64,000 nucleotides of DNA, taken from the NCBI GenBank assembly GCA_944990035.1, contig CALYLX010000144.1, positions 62,001-126,000 on the forward strand, written 5' to 3'. Made by a program: the position numbers and the translations under genes. A model generated the notes under the pieces. That model was not told the DNA's origin and ran no database searches. It saw nothing but the letters and a program-made list of their open reading frames with translations. Source of the stretch: Clitopilus passeckerianus (Eukaryota; Basidiomycota; Agaricomycetes; Agaricales; Entolomataceae). Of the stretch, positions 43,901 through 54,306 are shown in pieces (position 1 is the first letter of the stretch; every line of letters begins with the position of its first letter).

Positions 43901-44670
43901 AGGCATATGCAGCGGGAAGAAGCACCTGGTCGACATATTCCTCGAATCAGGAGCTTGAAGTCAACCATGACGGAGCTTGGTCGTGGTGGAGATCGTCGTT
44001 CAAATGTTCACTGTGCTGAACTTCTATACGAATTCCTGCCGTTTATCGGCAGTCCAGTGATAGGATTAGAGAGCAGCCACCAGGAATCATCGCCAGCGTG
44101 AGCTATAGAGATGGATTCAAAGAATTTGCAACAAGGCCGACCCGTCTTGGATTGTTCAACGAGGCAGAAGGAACTGTAACCTTCTAAGAGATAATCAGGT
44201 CAAATTCAGGGGAAAAGCTGCATATTGTAAGCATACCTTGACCAAGTCATTCCAGTTCCTATTAACGAATATGAAGACGTACGAAGGTCTGAGAGGAGAT
44301 GATGAACAGGTGGACGAGCTTGGGGATGCGTCGAGCAAGGCCAATCTTTGCTGACAAATTTAATCATAATCACCTGATCCTCAACCGCTTAAGGGCAGGT
44401 GAGGACGCGCCAGATTCCTTGATCATCGAGCGCGTTCTTCCCTCAAACAGCCATTTGGCGTGCTCAAACGCTCATGAGAGGGTATCCATTCGTTTGGCGC
44501 TCATCAGCCTTTTCACCATCATGCATCAGGTTTCATCCACACACCTCGAACTTTGAGGAATCATTCTGGCATTCTATCAATTCATACACCACCAAGAACA
44601 TCGGGAACCTCCTTAGTGCCCTCCCTGCCGCTAACGATCCTGCAACGGATTGGCTTCCCCCTATGTGGCT
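40963..44670. repeat. Gene-free block with at least two R-like degenerate repeat copies
   Basis: Two related segments are visible. On the minus strand, 41230-41360 reads LLPFRQASFAHG and 43270-43380 reads LPFRQVCLVHG in the same position, with similar flanks, so the block contains at least two diverged copies about 2 kb apart. Relics of the same pattern occur near 33700. AGGGCAGG is at 44392-44399. Many overlapping open frames exist on both strands, but no domain was recognised; they may be shadows of GC-rich decayed coding sequence. Confidence 0.4.
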
Positions 44671-44715
44671 ACCGGGTAAAGATTACTATTATCACCATCA
44701 CGAGTCCGACGGTCA

Positions 44716-46096
44716 TCTGAGACAAACGGATTTCATAGTCAGTACCGGTTTTCATTCAAAGCGAGCAGAGAAAACATACTTTCTCACTTTGAAACCCACG
44801 ATTTTCACGCCCTTCGACTTAGTCTGTTCCATATAGTAGTCACGGGCAGGAAACTTGTCTTCTTCCAGTCTGGAGATGATACCGTCACCGCGGCAAACCG
44901 AAAACGTGATCGTACGTAGGTTGGGATATGATTCCTCTAGATCTTTGGAGATAGTTTCGTCTAGTGTGAGGATAACATCATCCGCCCACCGCCAAAAAGA
45001 ACGACCCAAATCCGGTTCCCATTTCACGGTGAAGAAGAGGTTTTTCAAGGAAGGAGTTCCTAGGTTGATAAAGATCTCGTTCCTGCCGTAGTTTATCTCT
45101 TGGTAGAGCTCCCTGGAGTTGAACTGCCTCATACAATCCACGTAGATGAAGTGAACGTTCTCAAGAACCTCACAGTGATTGAGCTCGTTTGGAACACTCG
45201 GGGTGGCTGAAAACAAAGAGGTGAGTGAGTGTTCTTGGACGGGAAGTGACGAAAACCTACAATACAAATCCCAAACCTCCATGACTAGCGTGACCAACGA
45301 ATGCGCTATGGAGGGAATAACGTACTCAACCAGCGTCGCCCATCTTCCCTCCTTGTCGGCGCTGAACGAAAAGCTTTCTATCTCATCGTTATAGAGTAGT
45401 TCGAATTCCCACTTTTTATAGCTGTCGGCAATTCCTCCATTCATAATGCTCAAATGCCGGAGAGGTCGAGTTCGTTCATCGGAAGCCGAAGGCGGCACGG
45501 GAATTCCTGGGTGCATTTGACGTGTTGTGAATTGAGAGGGATATGATATTGGGAAGTTGCTGAAGACAGTCGAGTTCGACGTCAACGCCATTGCAAATAG
45601 TGAGCGTACTCAGAGATTGGAAGCTCTTGAGCGCCGCGTCCAGAACAGATTGTAGACATTTGGAAGCAGGGAGAGCAATCGGGGGACTTGGCGGCGGTGA
45701 ATCGAAGTCTGGAGATTCGGACCTTGGTAACGGCAGTCCAGGTGGAGCGGCCAACGCCAGTGCACTAATTGATGCTCCCCGGATTATGTCGAGGACCCGG
45801 AGAAGGTCAACGGCTAATGACGTAGGACTATGATCTAGATCCAGAACGGTGAGCTCTCTAATCCATGAGGATGCATGGGAATTGTCAGAGAGAACAGAGC
45901 AAAGTTGTTGAAGTTTAAGAGATTCAGCGCTGAGACGCAAATGCCGGAAAATGAACGGCTGACTCCATTTCCGAAAGAAACTGTTCACAGTCATCAACTT
46001 GAGGAGTTCACCATATTGACCAAGGTGGTCGAGGCAGTGAATCCGAACTATCTCCTCGATAGTTTCTACTGGTAGAGTTGAAGTCATAGTGGCCAT
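44716..46096 (-). pseudogene. F-box/LRR-like gene F4 with a +1 frameshift
   Basis: Start at 46096 (MATMTSTLPVETIEEIVRIHC), matching F1 and F2. Exon 1 carries the F-box-like helices and LRR-like segments up to LSIHNTS (about 45520). There the frame must shift by one base to continue into DERTRPLRHLSIMNGG, VIPSIAHSLVTLVMEVWDL and the intron at about 45260-45207. Exon 2 (45206 to about 44780) reads VLENVHFIYVDC and LKNLFFTVKWEPDLGRSF. Compared with F1, one extra A lies in ACGTCAAATGCAC. As it stands the protein is cut at about residue 206. The 3' end is uncertain. Confidence 0.72.
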
Positions 46097-46709
46097 CGAA
46101 TTAGGTGGGTTGAAGCAGGACATTTTTCGCAACAGCTTTCCACGTTGTTCGTGCGTCATGTCGCCTCGTTGCATCACTGAGGGCCGGTCGAGACTTGTCA
46201 TCACGACCTACCGGAATACCCGTGCTGACAACCCACCATCTTATTACAAGTCTGGACCTGAGTTGTAACGAGGATTCGAGCTATATAGGCCCCTCTGTTT
46301 CTGACCAAGGAGATGAAGGAGGCCCCAGACTCAGACTCGTAACTGCCTCTGCAAGATTTGTTCCGGCCCTCTCGCACAATTTGATGCGTAGAAACAAGCA
46401 ACCTGCCCTAAACACCCATGTCCTTCCAATCAACTCCGGGTCCTGTGGGGCGGACGAGCAAATCTGTACAGCTGAATGCCGTTTCTCATCCTGCCTTTTC
46501 TTTGGCCTGTCTTCAAATTAAAAGGTTTTTTTGCTATTTAGAGTATGGTATACACTCTTGCTCTGATTATCTCTGTTGGCGCTCTGTTTCGGCTGATAGA
46601 AGCTGGGACTGGCGCCTGTTTGATTTTCTTGTCACGAGACGAGCCTAACCCAATAGGTCTGGTCTTGGCCCCCGTCTCTCCGCTCTCTTCACTTTGTTTC
46701 AATTCTACG
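46097..46709. other. Promoter region of gene D, duplicated at gene E
   Basis: 46620-46710 (TTGTCACGAGACGAGCC..CCCA.TAGGTCTGGTCTTGGC) matches 54225-54306 upstream of gene E (CTGTCACGAGACAAGCTCAACCCAGCAGACCTCATCTTGGC). CCTGCCCT (AGGGCAGG reversed) lies at 46402-46409. Confidence 0.5.
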
Positions 46710-47528
46710 ATGAACACCAGCATCGCAACCTACATGGATACACCTTTTGTGTACTCAGATGAATGCAAGTGTCCTCTCTCGCTCACTCCCTGGCTGCGCT
46801 CGCTCAACAACCCCAAGTTGACGACGAAAAGGGTGAAATCACCTATCAGTCCTCCGATGGAGTGCGATTTCGCATCCGAGCTATCTATCTCAGAGCCCAT
46901 ACCGGCATCCTGTCGCCGCCGGAAGGATCGCTGCTGGAAGAAGTCATACATCTGACCGAACCCGCTTCGATTCTCACTCTGTTGTTCAAATTCATTTCGC
47001 CCACAATCCAGCCTGTGCTCGATATTGAGACGACTTTCGACATATTGAAGGATCTGGCCGAAGCTGCTGAGAAGTATGAGGTTTTCCCTGCGATGTACGC
47101 TTGTCATTTGCAGATGAAGTGAGCCTGTCTGATTTTATTCGGCGTTGGGGTCAGAACTCATATGATTGGAGGGCCGTTCTGCCAGACAATTCTATCTTCG
47201 TGCTTGGATATGCACTTAAGCATGGATATGGCGATCTTGCCGATGAGGCTGCCCCATATGCTATTGATGCCCCGCTTCCCGAAACGTTGAAGGCATTATC
47301 GGCTGAGTTCTACCAATCCTGGGTGAGCAGCGTTTGCGCTTATCGACGTCTCAGCGCCTGATTCAATCCCATAGTCGGAATATCAGATGAAATGGTTAAA
47401 CGTTCGGCGAAGAGCACTCTGCGTGCACCTTGATCCCCAGAGGTCAAGCATTGCGATGGTCTCCATGCCTGTTCACGAGCTCCCTACAACAAAGGACTAT
47501 CATCAGATTTTCCCAAATGCAGATGCTA

Positions 47529-50259
47529 CAGTAGACTTGCTGATACGGAATAACGTCGGGACCCATGGCGTCCCAATGCGATATCAGGTTTATGCATTAG
47601 AGATAAATGTGACATGTGACCGTAGCAATTAGTAAGCGCTACTTTAGGAGGCGAAGAATTTGTCGATGGTTTGCTGCTTCGCGGTCTTCACATGCTCACG
47701 ACGAACACAGACACGGAAACGTCGCAGATGGCGAGCAAGTTCAAGACCCTCAGCATCCTCTCCATACTCCATACTTAACCCCTCCATCTCGCGGCAGAGG
47801 TCCAGAACATCGGTCGTAGACCTGTGAGGCCGCCCTTCCTCCTCGTCCTCCTCATCTGACTCGATTTCTACAATCTCCCCTTGCTTAACAGCCTGCAAAT
47901 ACCGCGCTGCCGCAACTATCTCACCATCTCCACCCTCGAAAGCATAAGGGGACTTGCCAATCTCGGTTTCCTCAACAGGATCCAGGATCTCTTCAAGGGA
48001 TAGGTCAGGTCCAAAGACTCGCCTCCGCCTCTTCAGCTCGGCCACCGACTGAAGAAGGTCACCTTCAACCTGTATAAGAGATGCAGAGGACCTTTTGGTA
48101 CTGCGGGGGAAGTGGCGTTGGTGGGTATACAGGCAGGAGAATGGGTAGGGATAGGAGCCTGGATAGCAATGGCATGTGAACCGTGAGCCGCCTTCAGAGT
48201 TTCCACAGCTGCGACAGCCTCAAGAACATTCCCTTCAGCATTCAGAACAGCATTCATGGCTGGGCGCCAGTCGCTATCGCGATAACCTTGGCCGAAGATG
48301 GATTGGAGCATGTTCTCCACTTGGGGCAGAGTCAAATCTGTCGAGATGAACTCATCGATGACAGCCCATGCTTGGGACTCCATCGAGGATACAGCAGGGG
48401 TAGTGGAGGGAGGGGCGATGGGCAAGCGGGTGCTGGAAGGAGGAGTGGGATGTGCTGGGAGAATTCCGGTGTGTTCCCAGCAATGTGCAATGCTTTCGGA
48501 ACTGACCATCTTCCAGGCTTCCTGCACCATCAACATCGCCTCAAGAAGGTTAATCTTGTAGATGTCAACTTCCCCAGCTTCATCAAGACCAATGGCGCGA
48601 ATACAGAAGCTTCGGCGGTAGTGGGCCTTGATGCAGCAGATGATACCTGCATCACATGGTTGCACCATGGACGTGAGGTTAGGCTCGAAGAACTGGACAA
48701 GGATATTGCGGGGCTCATAGGATACGTAATGACCAGAGAAGTTATCGAGCCACAGGACTACGTAGCGCTTCTGTCGAATCATCTCCATGTCCATATGTTT
48801 TAACCACCTGTATCGAACTTATTAGAAGTGAACAATGAACGAACCAGAATTACTCACTCTTCAAAGAGATCTCTGTTCATCCAAGCTTTCTTATTGTTAC
48901 GGTAGTAGAAGCCATAATCACCTGGTGTCTTCTTGTTGAAGCATCGAGGCTTCGCATATTTGCCAATGTAGATTAGTGGGAACTTCTCGCTGCCGTCGGC
49001 GTTGCAGCAAACACCGAGTGTGATGCGAAACTTGTCCTTCTTCTTGCTGCTCATCTGCTTGGTGGCCAGTCCACGGTCCGGAGGAGCACTGGAACAACAT
49101 TGGTCAGTTAGAAAGACTTTGCGGCAATCGCACAGAATACTCACAATGGAAATAGACTCGTCTCGTCAAAATTAATCATGTCCTTCTTCTGAAACCCCGC
49201 CAGGATTCCCGCAACACGAATTTTCTCAATCGCAACAGCCTCCAGGTCAACGGATCCTGCCTCTCCATGTGCTCTCCACTCCTTCAGACCATACGCCTTA
49301 CAGAACGAAGGCACCCACGCTCCTCCCGAAAGCCTCTCCTCCTTCGGCACGTTCATCCTCTCTTCGAAGATCACTCGCTTAGCAGCAAGCATCGGTCCGT
49401 TCACAACCTCTTGCTTCTCCTCCATATGCCGGACCCATAACACCAGCGCTTCCTCCACATCAGGACGGACGACGGCACGCGGGCGCTTCAATGACAGCGC
49501 GTTGGAAGTGTGGGTGATGCGTCCTTCCACCTCTGGACGCTGTTGCAGTTTCCGAGACAGAGCAGATTGAGTGAAGGTGAGAACACCATCTGCTCGAGTT
49601 GCGAAGTGTTTGACGACCTGAAGCTAGGAATCGGAAGGATGTTTATCGACGTCATCAAAGACGAGCAACCAGTCTCCAAGAGTGAGGTTATTGCGATGAT
49701 TCGTCTGCAGAGGCTTAGCAGACGTCTTGGCATCGGAGGCCTTTTTGCGGGGAGCATAGACCTTGGGACGAGAGAACGGCTTGGTGGGCTTGGAGGCAAC
49801 CTTACGCTTGGTAAGAACCATTCTGACGACGGTATCTGTTCTTCGCTCAAAAACGTAGCCCGCTTTTATGCATTCTCTTCTATGGCTGCCTCCCTACAGT
49901 TCTCGGAACGGAAATTTGTATTTTGCAGTGAATTACCAATGCATATTCTCTTTACACGGCCCCAAAACCATTCGAAGCGAAAAGTACAGCTTAAAAGTGG
50001 TGCTGAAATATTCTTTTGGGGCAAATTCAGGACTCAGGCCTCAACATTTGTTATTACAATGCAAATAAAGGTTGAAGATATGTCAGAAATTCGGTTCCCA
50101 CTGCTCTCAAAGGGCATCTCATACTGCATATCGGTCAGTCATGGCCGATGAATTATGCGGTATGCGACACTTAGCGCGTCCCGAGTTGGGGATTGCGCTC
50201 GTCCAATGCGTTATCAAGATTATGCGATAACGGGCTATGCATTATCACGAAATCTACTG
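47529..50259 (-). mobile_element. Pogo/Fot1-like (Tc1-mariner superfamily) DNA transposon
   Basis: 2731 bp flanked by TA target duplications (47527-47528 and 50260-50261). Terminal inverted repeats of about 19 bp: CAGTAGACTTGCTGATACG on the left, CAGTAGATTTCGTGATAAT on the right (complement). CAGT ends and TA targets are typical of pogo elements. Similar subterminal stretches (CCAATGCG.TATCA..TTATGC) lie near both ends, at 47573 and about 50203. It contains one transposase gene on the minus strand, damaged by a stop codon. Confidence 0.9.
47644..49821 (-). pseudogene. Pogo-like transposase with CENP-B-type DNA-binding region and DDE domain
   Basis: Exons about 49821-49141, then from about 49088 to 48865, then about 48800 to 48107, and 48074-47644. 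The three introns have GT/AG ends and keep the frame (the first is GTGAGT..TTCCAG). The N-terminal helix-turn-helix (NNLTLGDWLLVFDDVDKHP, then VVKHFATRADGVLTF) is interrupted by TAG at 49624-49626. The CENP-B-like second HTH follows (ALVLWVRHMEEKQEV, SGGAWVPSFCKAYGL). DDE catalytic Asp residues are in MINFDETSLF, VLWLDNFSGH and MVQPCDAGII. The C-terminal part is acidic with a coiled-coil-like end. The stop probably arose from a Gln codon (CAG to TAG). Apart from this stop, all exons are open. Confidence 0.85.
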
Positions 50260-51691
50260 TAAGTGGATCTCTGCCGTTACAGCTGACGTTAAAACGGTAC
50301 CTAGAATGAGCGACATTGCGGGTCTTTGAGCTGGATCACGGAATACTGATGAAGAGCCTATGGCTACATCCGCTCTGAGCATTGAATCGTCGGACGGAGT
50401 TCAGCACTATGTTAGCGAGAGTATTTTACGCGTATGCGCTACTGGCCTCGGTGATTCCCATGGGAACAAGATAATCGTCCCTGAGAACTCGTCGACGATG
50501 CGGCTGCTTTTACAATTCATCAAACCGATGCGGCCGCCTGATTTGAGAGCATTGCCTTTCGACGACCTCAAGAATGTGGCATTCGCGGCGGAGAAGTATT
50601 GCGTCTTCCCGGCAATGGGCATCTGTCGCGCCTTTATGAAGTGCGTTCATCTCCAAACTTCCATTCACGATCATTTCCTCGTTCCATTCCATCCTTGCAT
50701 TGTCGGAGGTTGATTGTTGATGACGAGGATTTACAGAATAACGCTTCCACAGAACGCAACCGAAATTTTCCAATACGCAATCAAATTTCGCTATATCGAC
50801 GTGATGGATGGGGCGGCCCCAATCCTTCTGGACACAACTTTTTCCCCTTTTCAACAAATTCAAGGTCTGCCTGGATTTCTTGTTGAACCATGGGTACGCA
50901 CCGTTTATTTCGACGGTTAACCGTTCTCACCATGAAAACAACTCTTCCAAGGCAAAGTACTACCAGAACTGGAAGGATGTAGCAATGGCCACCGCGCGTG
51001 CGACGTGCAGTCAAGCATCCAAGGGACACTACCTGGGGTACAACTTTGGCTTCTATCACCAGGAAGGATGCGATTGTTCGGATTCTTTCGCAGGGACCCA
51101 CCTGTTACCGGTCTTGAGCGTCCTGATGGAGAATCCTGGGGCCCTTGTGAGTCTAGATACTGTCTTTCCAGAAGGGATAAAATGTTGTCAGGCTCAAACT
51201 TTATATCGGGAATGCAGAGAGATGGCCCAGAAGCTGATAAAAGAAATTCCAACACTTAGTAGCCTAGTCTAGTCATCGTTGGCATTGTTGTTGTGGTAGT
51301 GGATTTCTTTTGTATTCCTCCAATAGTATGATGAAGGGAGGCACAGAAAATAAGGTCAATAGTGCCTGAGCCACACGATCAACCAAGCGCCAACTCTCCT
51401 GACAATGAACTATCCCGTCCTTTATAAAACTCTCTCTTGTCGTCACTGTTACACTTGTACTAATCGCTGATAAATCGAGACAAAAGCGGGACCTAATCGA
51501 GTACATTGCGTATAATTATCCTCCGCGTGCATCTGCCCTGCTAGCATTGCGGATGGGTCAAGGTACCATTGATTCCCTGACTCTGCCTTTCCACTCAGTC
51601 GTACAATTACTGGATTTATCATCCAATACTTTAGAAGCCCGAATATATGATATAGGTGAATGTTTCGGCTCCTTAATCAGCAACACCAGTC

Positions 51692-53511
51692 TCAAGTCTC
51701 TGAATCGTTCAAGCTAAGCTCAACCAACCCCATCTCTCCAACCCTCCATACCTTGATGAACTTCAACCCCGCTTTCTCTCCCAACTCAATGAACTCTTTC
51801 ACCTTCCTCTGCTTCGAATTGAGAATTGTCATGACGCTGATGTCGAGATTGTACTGTCGGATTGCACCGGCACCGTAATTTGGCAGGAGAGGTTCAGGAG
51901 CGGGAGGTTGGGCTCCGTCGGAATGCTGGTCGACACGAGAGGCCGGAGAAAGAACATATTCGTCTGTCAGGTACATCGGTCAGACGCACTGCCACGGAAG
52001 ATGAAGAAATGGGTAGAGGAAAACGCACGAATGAGAATCCTACTGCTAGGCTTCATAGCAGCTTTGATGTTCTTGAGAATCGTGACACATTCATTATCCG
52101 GCCAGTCGAGTCTATGGTATTTCGTTGAGCGATTATCCCTCGAAAACATGTGTAGAAGGAAGAACTCACATAATATTCTTCATGAAATAGATATCACATC
52201 CTTCAATCGGCGATTCCTTCAAAAAGTCGATAGGCTTGAATTGGATTCGTCGCTCTCCATTCTCGGGAACAAGAGCCTCAGGACACAACTTCGGCCAGAC
52301 CTCCTCCTGTGCCTGCTTAACCCGCACTGGTGTGTCCTGAAGCTTGACTCTAAGAGTCGGATATCGTTTCACCAGTTGCATGGAAATCGCCCCAATGCCA
52401 CCTCCAACGTCGCAGACGGTGGTTCCAGGGGTCAGTTCTCCCCATGGAAACTCTAAAAACAGGATAAATCAATCAGTAGTCGAAACGAACAGGTATAAGA
52501 GCACATACCCGTGACGACAGCCCCAGCCTCAATCGCATCTCCCCACCCAATCATTCCTCTACCGAATCGTGCCCCCTGTTTCGCCCCAGCAGTCGACTCG
52601 TACCACTCAAAGATACCTTTCTCAATACCCAAGGAGTGGCTGAAGGGACTATGTTTGGGTAAGGCCGAGAGACCCCAGACAGGATCGGCGAGCACGGCCG
52701 CGACGTGACACCCTGCAGTACAGGATTCCTCGGAGCTAAAAAGAGGAAGTTAGAAGTGGGTAAAGATATAGATAAGGAGAGATAACGGAGGAATGAGATA
52801 GAACGCACAAGAATCCCGCCATACTTGACAACTCGTTCGAGGAATGGAGCATCATGCTAAGCCGATTGTTGGCGAAGACATCTTCGTTGACTAGAAAAAC
52901 AAAAGAAACGGTGACGTTCGATATTAGCCAGACGGTAACGCGACAAGGAGGACGTCGAAAGGGTTTGAACCGACGGCATACCTTCTGTGAATACGTGCTT
53001 CGACGCCAACAACCTCAGTAACCTCCCCAGCTTATCCTGATCCACCCCCGAACGCTTCGAGATCTCTGAGATATGCATTCCCTTCGCGGGAGGCGAGACG
53101 GTCGAAAGGATGTCAGCGATTCCGAATTTCACTGCAACGTGGTAGCTGGAAGCTTCAAACGTCTGCATGAGTTTCTGCGAAGAAGTAGACGGTCTCTTGT
53201 CAGCCGAAACACTCGGAATCAGAGTATGTACTACTCACATTAACCATAACATGTTGTGGTCTGGCCACACTAGCGCAAAGTTGAGCGCAGGCTCCTTCCA
53301 GAATTTGGATCGCCACCCTCAGATCCGGATCGGTGGTCTCTCCATCAAGTGGGTGATGTTCCGTGTCGTTCAAGGAGGGGACATACGGCTTCGAGGGCGA
53401 TGCGTCATTGTAGTGCTTCTCAATGGAGTGCGCGGCGGAGGTAATCAGCGCGACCAGGGAGGAGATTTGACCATGAGACGGTGCGGGGTAGTCATGATGA
53501 GATCTAAGCAT
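51692..53511 (-). CDS. Family-2 (COMT-like) SAM-dependent O-methyltransferase
   Basis: Multi-exon gene starting at 53511; exon 1 is 53511-53239 and exon 2 begins at 53174; the stop is at about 51692. The N-terminal dimerisation/winged-helix part contains VKFGIADIL and ISEISKRSGVDQDKLGRLLRLLA. A middle exon contains FSHSLGIEKGIFEWYES. The SAM-binding motif is TVCDVGGGIGAISMQLVKRYP, followed by RIQFKPIDFL and YFMKNI. The following exon gives LDWPDNECVTILKNIKAAM. The C-terminus includes DEYVL and GEKAGLKF. In this family the motif before DW is normally L-H-D-W, with His as the catalytic base; here it reads I-L-D-W, so His is replaced by Leu (CTC). Small-molecule O-methylation, perhaps in secondary metabolism, is the family role; this copy may be altered or inactive. 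Confidence 0.85.
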
Positions 53512-54306
53512 GGAGGGGAGTCCTGCCTTCAGAAGTGTAGATATATCACCTCAAATTCGGTTCCCTGACGGCTAACTTAGATTATTCAATATATCGACAT
53601 GGCCTCCGCGGGAGAACGGGGAAATGACGCACCGCCATCGAGCTGGCAGAGGGTACGCACGCAGCACTGACAGTGGCGAAGACAGGCAGCTCGGTCAAGC
53701 ATCCTATCCGTCTGTCAACGCCGAGAAACGCTCCGTTTCATCTATCTTAATCTTCATTTTGAATGTCAAGAATGAAATAGCTCGAACGATAAGGTAATGT
53801 AAGAGGATGGCACCTGGTTGAGAACGATGATTGGACTGGTGACAGACTGGTGTAACCTTTGATGGGAGCTTGACCTGCCCTAAACCCTATTCCGATCAAG
53901 AGCCAAGCCCTTCCTCCTTCCGTCTAGCGTCGTGCCTATGACATGCAGCTCCAACCCAGTTTTGGATGAATGAAATGCGGCTTTTCAGAATGTGCGCCTC
54001 GATCTTTGCCCAGTCGTCAGAATTTTTCAGCCGTTTCTCGCCACATCGTGGCGTTCACTTGTCTGACTGTCATCCTCTCTCCAAACTTGGAGTTTTCATT
54101 CGTTCCTGTGGGCGTTGAGAGACTCCTCCGCAGTCCTAAATCTTTCATGGCTCTCCTTCAGGCGCTCAAGTACTAGGATCTATCTGATAGGCGCCCGGAG
54201 GCCTGGGCATTGGCACATCTTCGATGACCTGTCACGAGACAAGCTCAACCCAGCAGACCTCATCTTGGCTTTCATCTTTCTGCTCTGCTTGCTCTGCTAT
54301 TCGACG
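53512..54306. other. Intergenic, promoters of the O-methyltransferase and gene E
   Basis: CCTGCCCT (AGGGCAGG reversed) lies at 53875-53882, followed by AAACCCTA. 54225-54306 is shared with the gene D upstream region. No gene seen. Confidence 0.45.

Larger units (their letters stand above)
46710..51272 (+). pseudogene. Double-BTB protein gene D, split by a pogo-like transposon
   Basis: Exons 46710-46764, 46818-47118, 47172-47322, 47375-47528 / 50262-50640, 50737-50893 and 50952-51272. Intron 1 appears to use a GC donor (T|GCAAGT); this gives a 55-bp first exon, the same length as in F and G. The first BTB-like domain contains ITYQSSDGVRFRIRAIYLRA and AEAAEKYEVFPAMYAC. The second contains IESSDGVQHYVSESILRVCA and FAAEKYCVFPAMGICRAFMK. 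A 2.73-kb DNA transposon sits at a TA between them; removing it and one TA joins GAT GCT AAG TGG in frame. A separate TGA (50327-50329) lies 22 codons after the junction, in the linker before the second BTB, so the gene is dead twice over. The tail has GCDCSD. Confidence 0.85.

Noticed and set aside
41000..44100. Many open frames of 80-125 aa on both strands
   Set aside because: None shows domain motifs or clean splice structure; they overlap one another and fit GC-rich decayed repeat sequence.
48183..48803. 206-aa plus-strand open frame
   Set aside because: Lies opposite the DDE exon of the pogo-like transposase, which has recognised catalytic motifs; the plus-strand frame has none.
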